Assembly: GCA_028281765.1 (NCBI GenBank)
Contig: JANQJF010000059.1
Coordinates: 62,001-126,000, forward strand
Length of the DNA stretch: 64,000 nucleotides
DNA from: Planctomycetota bacterium
GTDB lineage: Bacteria > Planctomycetota > UBA1135 > UBA2386
Direction: 5' to 3'
Each line of letters starts with the position of its first letter. The first letter of the stretch is position 1. The notes beneath the pieces were generated by a model. It had not been told where the DNA came from. It saw only the letters and a list, made by a program, of their open reading frames with translations, and made no database searches. The position numbers and the translations under genes are program-made. Shown here piece after piece: positions 1 through 8,408 of the stretch.

Positions 1-58
1 CTTCCGCGACGACGTGACGCGACAGCCCCAGACTCTCGGCCGTCTCGTCGACGGTCAC
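1..58 (-). CDS. Start of an unidentified gene, cut by the window edge
   Basis: A GTG at 58-56 overlaps the TGA stop of the upstream lipoprotein gene (GTGA), the same coupling used at many other junctions here. Nineteen codons are open to the window edge. They read roughly VTVDETAESLGLSRHVVAE, whose ETAESLGLSR stretch resembles a helix-turn-helix. It could be a small DNA-binding protein, but too little is visible to assign a family, and it may be chance. Confidence 0.35.
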   Translation of the reverse strand, partial: MTVDETAESLGLSRHVVAE

Positions 59-336
59 TGGCCGTCGCTGTGCTCGTCCGTGTACGTGCCACGCATGCGC
101 GGCGCGCCGTTCTCGTAGAACCACTCCCAGGCTCCGGTCTGCACGTCGTCGATGTAGCTACCGCGAGAACGGGCCTGCCCGTTCGGCCAGTAGTGCACCC
201 ACGGACCGACCTGCTTGCCCCCCACGAGACGGCCCTCGGACTTCGGCGTGCCGTCCTCGTGGAGCTCACGATGCTCGACGACGCTCTGGCAGCCGAGCAG
301 CGCAGCGAGCGGGAGCAGTGCGATCCGGAGCTGCAT
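55..336 (-). CDS. Small MORN-like (YwqK-type) lipoprotein
   Basis: This 93-residue protein has a lipoprotein signal with lipobox LLGC (Cys at about residue 16), so it is probably lipid-anchored outside the cytoplasmic membrane. The rest contains about three G-x-W/Y-x-x-x-NG repeats (GPWVHYWPNGQARSRG, GAWEWFYENGAPRMRG) typical of MORN_2/YwqK-family proteins, usually described as hypothetical or antitoxin-like. The chain ends at SDGQ just where another repeat would normally continue, so it is short for the family. Its ATG shares one base with the stop of the upstream propeller gene (TGATG), so the two are translationally coupled. Its role is unknown; the context is a secreted sugar-degradation locus. 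Confidence 0.72.
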   Translation of the reverse strand: MQLRIALLPLAALLGCQSVVEHRELHEDGTPKSEGRLVGGKQVGPWVHYWPNGQARSRGSYIDDVQTGAWEWFYENGAPRMRGTYTDEHSDGQ

Positions 337-2948
337 CAGAGTCGTCGCGCCATGAGCCGCTCGACGCGCAGCTCCGTCCCCGGTCCGACCTCGAGCGCGA
401 TGCGCCCGCCGTCGAAGCGCTTCTCGGCATCGACCACGCTCGCGACTTCGACTCCGTTCAGGAAGATCCGCACTTCGGTGCCCGCGTCGACGTCACGACA
501 CCGCACGACGTAGTCGAACTTCGTCCCGCCGGGCACGAGGTCCGTCTGGATGTCGCGGAAGCCGACGAGGCTGCCCGTATTGGTCGCCGCGCCGCCGGTG
601 CAGTTGATCTCGGCTTCGTAGCCTTTCTCACCGTCGAAGCGGAAGCGCAGCCCCGCATCGCCGCCGTCGTTGACCTGCAGGCGCAACCGGAGTTCGAAGT
701 CGCGCCACGTGTCGAGTTCGGACACGAGCCGACCCGCGCCACCCGACGCGCGCAGCACTCCGTCCGACCAGTTCCACTTCGCGGCGCCGCGCTGCGACCA
801 GCCCGTCAGTTGAGCATCGGTCAGCAGGTCTTGCTCTTCGGAGATCGCGGCGTCGCGCAGTGACGCATCGTCGAGCGACTTCACTCGGATATCGCCGAGG
901 CAGACCTTGCGGCCCGTGCTCTGGAAGAAGAACGGCGCCCACGACACCTCGCCCTTCTCGCCGCCGGGGGTCGGCCCCTCGAGCTCGGCGAGAGGGACGA
1001 CCTCGACGCCATCGAGCGCAACGCCTTCGACGCGTGCCTTCTGCGTGCGCTTGCCGCTCCCATCGAATCGCGGCGCGCGGAACCGGCCGGTCAGCTTGTG
1101 CCAGATGCCGTGCCCTTGGTACGCACGCTTGCCGTTGCGCGGCTTCTTCGTGTTGATCACGCCACCGAGACCGTTCGGATCGTCGTTGATCTGCAGCTCG
1201 TAGCGCTGCATCAGATACATCCCGCTGTCGCCCTTGTCCGGTAGCATGAAGCGGAAGAAGAACTCGTAGTCCCGCAGCTCGACCTTCGAGCGGAAGTGCG
1301 TCGGACTGTCGCCCGAATTGACGAGGGCGCCGATACCCGGGCGCGTGACCAACTTCGTCGGATCCGTCTCGTCGAGGTCGACGTCACACAGCTCCCATCC
1401 TCGCTGATCGAACATGCCGAGCGCGTCGCCCCACGTCAGGTGCAACCAGCCTTCCGAATCGCCGGTCCGCACGCTCGGTGGCTCGACGATGCGGTTGACA
1501 CGCTCGGTCGTGAGCGGCCCTTCGGGCAGCTGGTTGATCGTGTAGTGGAACTCGTCGTGTAGCAGCGGCCGACCGGCCGCGGAGCGCAAACCCGGCAGCT
1601 TGATGCCGATGCAGCGGGCCGGTTCCATCCCGGCGATGCGCAGCCGCAACTGCTTGCCGTCGGCGCTGCGCTCCGCGGCAGTCACTTTCACCGGCGTGCG
1701 TCCCTGGATCGGCGAGCCGTAGTCCCACCAGTAGTTGTAGTGATAGAGCTCCGCCTCGATCGCGGCGGTGTCCACGTCGTCGGCCACCGGCTCGGTGAAG
1801 TTCACGAGGAACCCGTCCTGCTGCAGCGCGACGCTCTGCATCTCGAACGCGGCCTTGCCCGTGAAGCGCAGGCGACCGAGCCCGTGTGACGGACCGCGTC
1901 CGCCCCAGCCACGGTTCGTGTATCCGACGATCAGCGAGTGGTCCGGCGCGAACTCGACGCGGCACACCGACCCGAGCTTCTGCCGGAACAGGAACGCCGC
2001 GCCCTGGTACTCACCGCGCACCTTCTCGAACTGCGTGCGGATCACCATCCCGTTCGTGAGCTCGGCGAGGAACATCTGGCCGGCGAACGGGCCGAACGCA
2101 CCATCGCTGCGATCCTCGACGAGGTTGCCGGCGGACCGCGACCACGCGTACGGCAGCCACATCGCGGCCGGCGCACGCTCGACTTCGAGCGGCTCGGTCG
2201 TGCTCGGGACCTTCTCACCCATCCCGAACTCCGGCGTCCACCGGCGACTCGCCGGATGGCCGAAGTACGCGCCCTTCTGCACGTGGAAGATCGGGCACGT
2301 GGCCATCCAGTCGCCCTGGTTGTCCGTGTAGAAGATGTCGCCCGCCGAGTTCACGCCGAGCCCGCACGGGCTGCGGACTCCGGACGCAAACGGCGTGACC
2401 GCGCCTTCCGGCGTGATCTGCAGGATCCACCCGCGGTACGGCGCACGCGACGAGCCGTGCCACCACTCCGGCGACCAGAACCCGACGTTGAGGCCAACGT
2501 AGAAGTTGCCCTCGAGATCGCGCGGCAGCCCGAACGTGAACTCGTGGTAGTTGTTCGTTCGCCCCCAGTCCTGCGTGACGGTTTCGACCTCGTCGCACAC
2601 GCCGTCGCCGTCGTGATCGATCAGGCGCGACAGCTCGCCGCGTTGGATCACGTAGATCCGGTCGTCGACGACCGTGATGCCGAGCCCTTCCTCGAGGCCC
2701 TCGACGAAGATGCTCCAACGCGCGTCCTTCGGATCGTCGGCGAGCGCGTTTTCGATCTTCCACACCCGGCCGCGCCGTGTGCTCACGAGCATCGTCGTCT
2801 CGTCGAGGAACGCGATGCCGCCGACCTCGACGACTTCGCCCTCGGGCGGCGCGTACTGTTCGAGCGTGTAGTAGTCCGACTCCGCATCCTGAGCACAGAC
2901 GGGAGCCGCCGAGCCAGCGAGAAGGAGAGTCATAGCGCGACGGATCAT
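336..2948 (-). CDS. Secreted PVC-type beta-propeller protein with C-terminal DUF1080 modules
   Basis: The 870-residue protein starts with a signal peptide cut near AQD (residues 19-21). Residues about 25-370 resemble the six-bladed propeller of PVC-type membrane-bound dehydrogenases (glucose/sorbosone dehydrogenase-like), including DHDGDGVCDE, a Ca-binding-like segment. An Ig-like stretch follows (about 370-490). Residues about 500-695 are a DUF1080/LamG-like jelly roll (DSGMYLMQRYELQINDD), and about 700-870 a second such fold. DUF1080 is known as the 3-keto-disaccharide hydrolase or glycan-binding domain in planctomycetes. The gene lies directly after a c-type cytochrome (ATGA overlap) and a tandem DUF1080 gene. 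This suggests periplasmic oxidation of a sugar with electron transfer to the cytochrome, followed by cleavage; substrate and direction are inference. Confidence 0.85.
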   Translation of the reverse strand: MIRRAMTLLLAGSAAPVCAQDAESDYYTLEQYAPPEGEVVEVGGIAFLDETTMLVSTRRGRVWKIENALADDPKDARWSIFVEGLEEGLGITVVDDRIYVIQRGELSRLIDHDGDGVCDEVETVTQDWGRTNNYHEFTFGLPRDLEGNFYVGLNVGFWSPEWWHGSSRAPYRGWILQITPEGAVTPFASGVRSPCGLGVNSAGDIFYTDNQGDWMATCPIFHVQKGAYFGHPASRRWTPEFGMGEKVPSTTEPLEVERAPAAMWLPYAWSRSAGNLVEDRSDGAFGPFAGQMFLAELTNGMVIRTQFEKVRGEYQGAAFLFRQKLGSVCRVEFAPDHSLIVGYTNRGWGGRGPSHGLGRLRFTGKAAFEMQSVALQQDGFLVNFTEPVADDVDTAAIEAELYHYNYWWDYGSPIQGRTPVKVTAAERSADGKQLRLRIAGMEPARCIGIKLPGLRSAAGRPLLHDEFHYTINQLPEGPLTTERVNRIVEPPSVRTGDSEGWLHLTWGDALGMFDQRGWELCDVDLDETDPTKLVTRPGIGALVNSGDSPTHFRSKVELRDYEFFFRFMLPDKGDSGMYLMQRYELQINDDPNGLGGVINTKKPRNGKRAYQGHGIWHKLTGRFRAPRFDGSGKRTQKARVEGVALDGVEVVPLAELEGPTPGGEKGEVSWAPFFFQSTGRKVCLGDIRVKSLDDASLRDAAISEEQDLLTDAQLTGWSQRGAAKWNWSDGVLRASGGAGRLVSELDTWRDFELRLRLQVNDGGDAGLRFRFDGEKGYEAEINCTGGAATNTGSLVGFRDIQTDLVPGGTKFDYVVRCRDVDAGTEVRIFLNGVEVASVVDAEKRFDGGRIALEVGPGTELRVERLMARRL

Positions 2949-4075
2949 GCTTCCTCCTTCAGCTTCGCGAGGCTCTCGGGCTTCGCGTCCGGCAGCACCA
3001 GAGTCGTCACCGTCCAGCGGAGATCTCGACCGAGATCGAGCCGCGCAGCCAAGCCGTGATCACGAGCGATCGCGCTCGCGTCCTCGCGTCCATCGACGCG
3101 CACGCCGTACACGACCCATCGATCGCCGTCCTGCGTCGGCGTCCAGTGCGTGCCGTCCTTGCCGACGAACGATTCCCCGGCAGGCGCCGCACTGAGCTCC
3201 ATCGCGACCGTGCCGGAGCCACCGTCCGTCACCTCGAACCTGCGTCGATAGCCCGAGAACGTCAACGTCCCGAAAGCCTCGCCGCGCTCGCGCAGAGTCG
3301 CGAGCTTCGTCGTGTCGTCGAGCAATTCGTAGCGGACCCACGCGTGCGCACCGTCGAGGCGTGTCGAACGCAGGCGCGCGCGCAGCGGAGAGGACGAATC
3401 CGTCCTCGAGAACGCCGGGCGCGCGCTCGTCGAACGATGCACGGGTTTGCCGAGCAGCTCGAGCGGTGTACCGCCCCGACCACTCCAGTCGGTGCGCTTG
3501 ACGAACGACCCCTGACGCACCGCGAGCAACCGCACGTCACTCGCGTCGTAGAGCCAGGACAAGCCGTCGAGCGTGCCCACGAGCACGCCTCGCGTGATCG
3601 GCGCCTGCCCGCTCGCGAGGGGGTGGAACTGACCGCGCACGACCACGGGTCGATCTCCGACTTCGAGGATCGCGGCGTCGCCGGCCTCGGGGGGCCGCTC
3701 CGGCCCGAGCGAGATCACGTAGTCGACGACGCGCCGGCGCTCCTCCTCGGACAGCGCCGCGGCGAAGCCGGGCATCGGCGTACCGCCGATGCCGTTCGAC
3801 ACGGTGCGGTAGAGCGCTTCCTTGGTGTTGCCGAACGAGAACCCGCCGTCGAGGAACGAACGAGCGGGCCGATCCAGCTGCGCGACACCCTTGCCGTCGC
3901 CGGTCTCGCCGTGGCACGTCGCGCACAACAGCATGTAGACCTCTTTGCCCGAGCGTGGCGGCGCGGCCTTCTCCGGCACGGGCGCCGGCGCCTCGAACGG
4001 CTCGTCCCCGCTACACGACGGCAGGACGAGCGCCGTCAGGAAAGCGGCCGCTCCATGTGAGAATCGCACGATCAC
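2945..4075 (-). CDS. c-type cytochrome lipoprotein
   Basis: The start is taken as GTG at 4075, which overlaps the upstream TGA (GTGA). It gives an N-terminus IVRFSHGAAAFLTALVLPSC with a clean lipobox; longer readings add arginine-rich out-of-phase sequence. The product is 376 residues. A single haem site CATCH sits near residue 45 (LLCATCHGETGDGKG), with a likely distal Met in GGTPMPGF and a typical cytochrome c helix SEEERRRVVDYVISL. The roughly 240 residues after the haem domain match no family I recognise and are rich in beta-strand-like sequence. It probably accepts electrons from the adjacent propeller protein. That partnership is inferred from the overlap, not shown. Confidence 0.82.
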   Translation of the reverse strand: MIVRFSHGAAAFLTALVLPSCSGDEPFEAPAPVPEKAAPPRSGKEVYMLLCATCHGETGDGKGVAQLDRPARSFLDGGFSFGNTKEALYRTVSNGIGGTPMPGFAAALSEEERRRVVDYVISLGPERPPEAGDAAILEVGDRPVVVRGQFHPLASGQAPITRGVLVGTLDGLSWLYDASDVRLLAVRQGSFVKRTDWSGRGGTPLELLGKPVHRSTSARPAFSRTDSSSPLRARLRSTRLDGAHAWVRYELLDDTTKLATLRERGEAFGTLTFSGYRRRFEVTDGGSGTVAMELSAAPAGESFVGKDGTHWTPTQDGDRWVVYGVRVDGREDASAIARDHGLAARLDLGRDLRWTVTTLVLPDAKPESLAKLKEEA

Positions 4076-5331
4076 AACTCCTTGAGCATGACGTTGCGGA
4101 AGCGTAGGACGTGCGGCTCGCCGTGATCCTGCAGTCCGACGTGGCCCTCGAGCGGCCGGTCCTTCATCGCCGACTGGTCGAGCCTGCGGATGTCGATGAT
4201 GCGCTCCCCGTTGAGATCGACGACGAGATGCTGCCCGCGGCACATCACGACCATCCGGTTCCACTCACCGGGCTTCGCGGACATGTTCTTGCGCGCGCCG
4301 ACAGTGCGGATGATCCCGCCGTGGTCGTGGTGCGTCATGTCGCCCTTCTTGCGCGACGAATCGAGGATCTGCGCCTCGATCCCGGTCTCGACCGGGTTCG
4401 TGACGTCCCCGACCCGGAAGAACACGCCGGAGTTCCCGCCCTTCCCGTACGAGTACTCGACGTCGAGGATGAAATCGGAGTACTTCTTCTCGCTCCAGAG
4501 ATACGCGCCGAATCGACGCCACCCCTTCTCCCCCGCGCGCGGCTCGATGCGGAGCTCCTCGCCGTCGCTGACCCAGTTGCCGGTCGTGCGCCAGCCGCTG
4601 AGATCCTTGCCGTTGTAGAGACGCTGCCAGCCGGCCTTCGAATCGCGCACCTCGCGCAGCTCGACGTCACGCCACCGCACCTCGAACGGCCCTTGCCCCC
4701 GGCCGATGCCGTGCACCTGCAGACCGATGAAGCCACGCGGATGCGACTCGTAGCGCTGCTCGTGGACGAGATCGGAAATCTGCGTGCCGTTGATCCAGGT
4801 CTGGATGCGCGGGCCGACGGCGAGCACGCGGTAGTGATTCCACTCGCCGTCCTTGAAGTGCTTGTGCGGAACGAGCTTCGCCTTTGGTGTCATCCAGCCG
4901 CCGGCCGCCTCGCCGTACACGTAGCCGGCTTCGGCCCCCTTCTTACCGCTCGCCTCGATCTCGACCTGCGGTCCGTTGACGCGCCCCGTGTCGTCCTTGC
5001 GAGTGCGCGAGCGGATCTGGACGCCGGAGTTGAGGCGGGAGTCGACCTTGGTGCTGAACTTCAGTTCGAAGTCCGAGTAGTCCCGATTCGTGCAGAGAAA
5101 CGAGTTCGGGCTACCGTCGGCGGTCTTGCCGACGATGGCCCCCTCTTCGACGCGATAGGTCGCGGTGCCGTTCCGTTGGGTCCAACCGTCCAGGGACTGC
5201 CCGTCGAACAACCGGATCCAACCCGACGCATCCGCGACGGGCCTGGACGTCGGCGCGGATTCCTGGCCGAGCATGGGCGGTGCGAGCACCGCGGCGATGA
5301 GGACGTAACTGCAGATTCGATCGATTCGCAT
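4072..5331 (-). CDS. Secreted protein with two DUF1080 (3-keto-disaccharide hydrolase) domains
   Basis: The 419-residue protein has a signal peptide (MRIDRICSYVLIAAVLAPPMLGQ region). Two DUF1080 modules follow: about 35-225 (WIRLFDGQSLDGWTQRNGT) and about 235-419 (WQRLYNGKDLSGWRTTGNW). Each has the conserved opening G-x-x-L-x-G-W and a jelly-roll ending in a L-R-x-R/V-x-L strand. Such proteins bind or cleave 3-keto-glycosides in planctomycete periplasms. It is the first gene of the minus-strand run ending at position 55, overlapping the cytochrome gene by 4 bases. A TATCAT hexamer lies about 40 bases upstream but has no convincing -35 partner. The domain call is strong; the substrate is unknown. 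Confidence 0.85.
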   Translation of the reverse strand: MRIDRICSYVLIAAVLAPPMLGQESAPTSRPVADASGWIRLFDGQSLDGWTQRNGTATYRVEEGAIVGKTADGSPNSFLCTNRDYSDFELKFSTKVDSRLNSGVQIRSRTRKDDTGRVNGPQVEIEASGKKGAEAGYVYGEAAGGWMTPKAKLVPHKHFKDGEWNHYRVLAVGPRIQTWINGTQISDLVHEQRYESHPRGFIGLQVHGIGRGQGPFEVRWRDVELREVRDSKAGWQRLYNGKDLSGWRTTGNWVSDGEELRIEPRAGEKGWRRFGAYLWSEKKYSDFILDVEYSYGKGGNSGVFFRVGDVTNPVETGIEAQILDSSRKKGDMTHHDHGGIIRTVGARKNMSAKPGEWNRMVVMCRGQHLVVDLNGERIIDIRRLDQSAMKDRPLEGHVGLQDHGEPHVLRFRNVMLKEL

Positions 5332-5407
5332 GGCGCGCCAGAAGGGGTCGGGGGCGCGCCGATGATAGCGGCGACACCCTCGACCGGGGCACGCAGGAAT
5401 CTCCGAT

Positions 5408-7636
5408 CTACTGACCGAGGTTGCGGAAAACCACGATCCGATATGCCTCGAACGCGCCGATCGACAGGTCCTTGAAACCGTCGCCGTTCAGATCCACGAA
5501 CGCGGCGGTGTTCGCGGTGAAGGCGCCCGGGAACTCGAGCATCTGGGCGATGGAGCCGCGACCGTCTCCGGTGAGCACGCGGAACTCCTCGCCCTGCTTC
5601 GAAGCGACGAGCAAGTCGACGAAGCCGTCACGGTCCATGTCTTCGGACAGCAGGACCGTCGGGCCGGAGCCGGCGGCAACCGAGTTCGTGATGAACCCGC
5701 CGTCGCCCGATGCGATCAGAATCGTGACCTCGTCCGTGTCGGCCGTGCTCACGATCAGGTCGTCGCGGCTGTTCGCGTCCATGTCGGCGACGCGGAGACG
5801 ACTTGGGATCGCGCGGATCGGGACTTGCGTCGAGGCGCTGAGTCGCCCGTCTTGATCCGACTCGAACAGCTGAACCATCGCGGAGCCCTTGAGGCTCAGC
5901 GCGATTTCGATGCCGTCGTCACCGTCGAACTCGCCGGTCACGAGACCGCCGATGCCGCCCGGCACCGGGAAGTCGATCGCACCACCGAAGAGCTCGGGAC
6001 GATCGACGCCGGGCGCGACCGCGACCTTCTGGTCCGAGTCGAAGCCGACGACCAGGTCGATGCGACCGTCCCCGGTCACGTCGCCCGTCGCGAGAACTCG
6101 GGGCTCGTCGCCAGCGACGAAGATTCCGTTGGCGGGCAGGACATCGAACGCGATCGGGCCACGCGCGGGCGTGACGTTGCGGCAGAGCTTGACGCCACCG
6201 TCGACCGCAACAAGGACGTCGGTCCGACCGTCGCCGTCGGCATCGGCCGCGAGCACCTCGTGAACTTCGCGCTGAACGCCGATCGCGACATCGCTGACGC
6301 TGATCTCGACGATCTTCTCGAGCTCCGGGTCGCCGGCGCCCATACGGTCAGCGGCACCGCGGGACACGACGACGCGCTCTTCCCCGAGGCTGCCGCTGAC
6401 GATCTCGAAGATGCCGTCGCCATCGAAGTCGGCGGAATCGATCACCGCCGGGCGCTCGAGGCTGACGTCACGGTGGCGCAGCCCCGCGAGACCGCCGGAT
6501 CGACCGACGAAGAGGTTGAGCATGTCCGTGCCGACGCCGGCAGCGATGAGATCTTGGCTACCGTCTGCATTGACGTCGCCGATCATCGGACGGTACGGCG
6601 ATCCGGTCGTGCCGAGGCGTGCCTCGGGGCCGATCGGCGCGGCGGGCGACGCGGCGCCCTGGCCTTCGAACACGGCAACCGCGCGCGCGTCGACGAGCGA
6701 CATGACGAGGTCGTCCTGTCCGTCTCCGGTCACGTCACCGACGGTCTGGAGCCCGGGCAGTCCGTTGATCGGCACTTCTTGCACGAGCTCGAACGAACCG
6801 TTGGCGAACACCTGCACGGTGCGCGCGTCGAAGTTCGAAACGACGATCTCGGCCTCACCGTCCCCGGTGAGGTCCCCCGCCGTGACGCCGAAGGGCCCCG
6901 AGCCGGTCGGCACGGTGACGACGTCGTCGTGCAGTCCCTGGCTGTCACCCTTGTAGATCACGAGCAGGTCGTGGTCGGTGTCCGCGAGAAGGATGTCCGC
7001 GGTGCCGTCCGAGTTCACGTCGGCGACGGTCAGGCCCGACGTGCGCCCCGCCAACGGCACGGGCAGGTCCATTCCCACGTCGAACGTGCCGTCCCCGAAA
7101 CCCACGAACACCTCGACGAACGACGGCGAGAAGTGCGTGACGAGGATGTCGTCGATGCCGTCGTCGTTGCAGTCCTGCACGGCCAGACTCGTCGCGACCT
7201 GCGCGGTCGGCACGTCGGGAAGTGGCGAGAAGTCACCGGCACCGTTGTTCGCCAGGCAGTGCACGACCCCGCCGCGGAAGCTGCCGACGAAGAGGTCTAG
7301 GTCGCCGTCGTTGTCGGCGTCCGCGGCCCGAATCGCCGAGCCGTCCTCCGCGACGCTGATCGACGCACCCAGCGAGAACACGCCCTTGCCCATGCCGACG
7401 AGGATGCGCACGGACCCCGCGCGGTCGACGACCGCGATGTCGAGCTGCCCGTCACCCGTGAGATCGGCGAGAGCGGTATCGGACACGCTGGTCACTCCTG
7501 CCGTGATCTGCATGTGCGTCTCGAACGCGAGCAGGCTCGGCACGGCGACGGACGTGTTGAGCCGCGCGCCGGTGTGATCGGCGCACGAGACGGCGAGGAG
7601 TGGGGTGAAGAGAAACGCTCGGGGGAGGCGGTTCAT
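5408..7636 (-). CDS. FG-GAP/VCBS repeat lipoprotein
   Basis: The ATG at 7636 gives 742 residues beginning MNRLPRAFLFTPLLAVSC, a lipoprotein signal. The upstream reading frame is open for 73 more codons but is arginine/proline-rich and lacks a signal. I count fourteen D-x-[DN]-x-D-G calcium-binding blades (for example DLTGDGQLDIAVV, DVTGDGQDDLVM, DADGDGRTDVLVA, DLNGDGFKDLSIG), spaced about 50 residues apart. That implies two seven-bladed, integrin-alpha-like propellers. Some blades are degenerate (EFDGDDGIE, DMDANSRDD). Such proteins are surface-exposed and often mediate adhesion or protein contacts. No partner gene is adjacent, and the gene appears monocistronic. Confidence 0.85.
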   Translation of the reverse strand: MNRLPRAFLFTPLLAVSCADHTGARLNTSVAVPSLLAFETHMQITAGVTSVSDTALADLTGDGQLDIAVVDRAGSVRILVGMGKGVFSLGASISVAEDGSAIRAADADNDGDLDLFVGSFRGGVVHCLANNGAGDFSPLPDVPTAQVATSLAVQDCNDDGIDDILVTHFSPSFVEVFVGFGDGTFDVGMDLPVPLAGRTSGLTVADVNSDGTADILLADTDHDLLVIYKGDSQGLHDDVVTVPTGSGPFGVTAGDLTGDGEAEIVVSNFDARTVQVFANGSFELVQEVPINGLPGLQTVGDVTGDGQDDLVMSLVDARAVAVFEGQGAASPAAPIGPEARLGTTGSPYRPMIGDVNADGSQDLIAAGVGTDMLNLFVGRSGGLAGLRHRDVSLERPAVIDSADFDGDGIFEIVSGSLGEERVVVSRGAADRMGAGDPELEKIVEISVSDVAIGVQREVHEVLAADADGDGRTDVLVAVDGGVKLCRNVTPARGPIAFDVLPANGIFVAGDEPRVLATGDVTGDGRIDLVVGFDSDQKVAVAPGVDRPELFGGAIDFPVPGGIGGLVTGEFDGDDGIEIALSLKGSAMVQLFESDQDGRLSASTQVPIRAIPSRLRVADMDANSRDDLIVSTADTDEVTILIASGDGGFITNSVAAGSGPTVLLSEDMDRDGFVDLLVASKQGEEFRVLTGDGRGSIAQMLEFPGAFTANTAAFVDLNGDGFKDLSIGAFEAYRIVVFRNLGQ

Positions 7637-7775
7637 CGGCGGGGAGGGTGCGGGTAGGGAGGGGGGACACAGAAGGGTATCCCGCGGTTGCTCGACGCCG
7701 CCGTTCGCCGCGCCCGGGCGTCTCGGATCGAGACCGGCGCGCACGAGTCGCGCATCCCACGCGTGTCCCACCCGT

Positions 7776-7859
7776 GAACGTGAACGGGCCCGTGTCCGTG
7801 TCCGACCCGTGGCCCGCAGGCACGCGTTTTCGGGCCCGGACCCGGGCCCGTTCACGTTC
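7776..7859. repeat. Long inverted repeat with nested GC palindrome
   Basis: Seventeen bases at 7776-7792 (GAACGTGAACGGGCCCG) are repeated perfectly in inverse orientation at 7843-7859, with a 50-base loop. Short ACCCG/CGGGT flanks could extend the stem. Inside the right half, 7831-7850 is itself a palindrome (CGGGCCCGG-AC-CCGGGCCCG). The sequence from GCGTTTTCGGG onward matches, inverted and nearly base for base, the hairpin at 23226-23257. It lies between the FG-GAP gene and the carbonic anhydrase operon end and could serve as a transcription barrier, but no T-run is present. Confidence 0.7.
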
Positions 7860-7883
7860 CGCGGGTCGGGACTCGAGTCGCGG

Positions 7884-8408
7884 TTACAGGTACGTCTCCG
7901 CCCGCTGCACGTAGTGCGCCGCCCGCCATCGCGCGGCCGCCATCTCTTCTTCCGTCACTTCCCGCCGCACCTTGCCGGGCATCCCCATCACCACCGAGCG
8001 CGGCGGGATCACCGCGTTCTCCGGCACCAGCGCGCCGGCCGCGATGATCGAGTATTCGCCGATCTTCGAACCACCGAGGATCGTGCAGTTCATCCCGATC
8101 AGCGCGTAGTCCCCCACCTCGACACCGTGCATCACGACGCCGTGGCCGACGGTCACGCCCTTGCCGATGCGCTGCGGGGCGCCGACGTCGACGTGGACGC
8201 AGGTGTTGTCCTGGATGTTCGACGCTTCGCCGATCTCGACGTACGAGTCGTCGCCGCGGATCGTCACGCCGAACCAGATGTTGCTGTCGCGCGCGAGACG
8301 CACGTCGCCGACGACCGTCGCGTTGTCGGCGACCATCGCATCTCCGACTCGCTTCAGTCGGCCGGGCATGTCGGGGTGGATCAAAAACTCGCGCTCTTCG
8401 GGGATCAT
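7884..8408 (-). CDS. Gamma-class carbonic anhydrase-like hexapeptide-repeat protein
   Basis: The 174-residue protein is a left-handed beta-helix of the gamma-carbonic anhydrase/YrdA/PaaY group. Hexapeptide repeats run from about residue 20 to 140 (VVGDVRLARDSNIWFGVTI), and the C-terminal helix carries RWRAAHYVQ. Histidines in NTCVHVD and VGHGVVMHG sit where the family binds its metal at the subunit interface, so an active enzyme is plausible. Many relatives have no measured activity. It is the last gene of the minus operon and overlaps the CPBP gene by 4 bases. Confidence 0.88.
   Translation of the reverse strand: MIPEEREFLIHPDMPGRLKRVGDAMVADNATVVGDVRLARDSNIWFGVTIRGDDSYVEIGEASNIQDNTCVHVDVGAPQRIGKGVTVGHGVVMHGVEVGDYALIGMNCTILGGSKIGEYSIIAAGALVPENAVIPPRSVVMGMPGKVRREVTEEEMAAARWRAAHYVQRAETYL

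Noticed and set aside
2945..4264. Longer start (4264) for the cytochrome gene
   Set aside because: The first 60 or so codons overlap the upstream gene and are arginine-rich; GTG 4075 gives a proper lipoprotein signal and a GTGA overlap.
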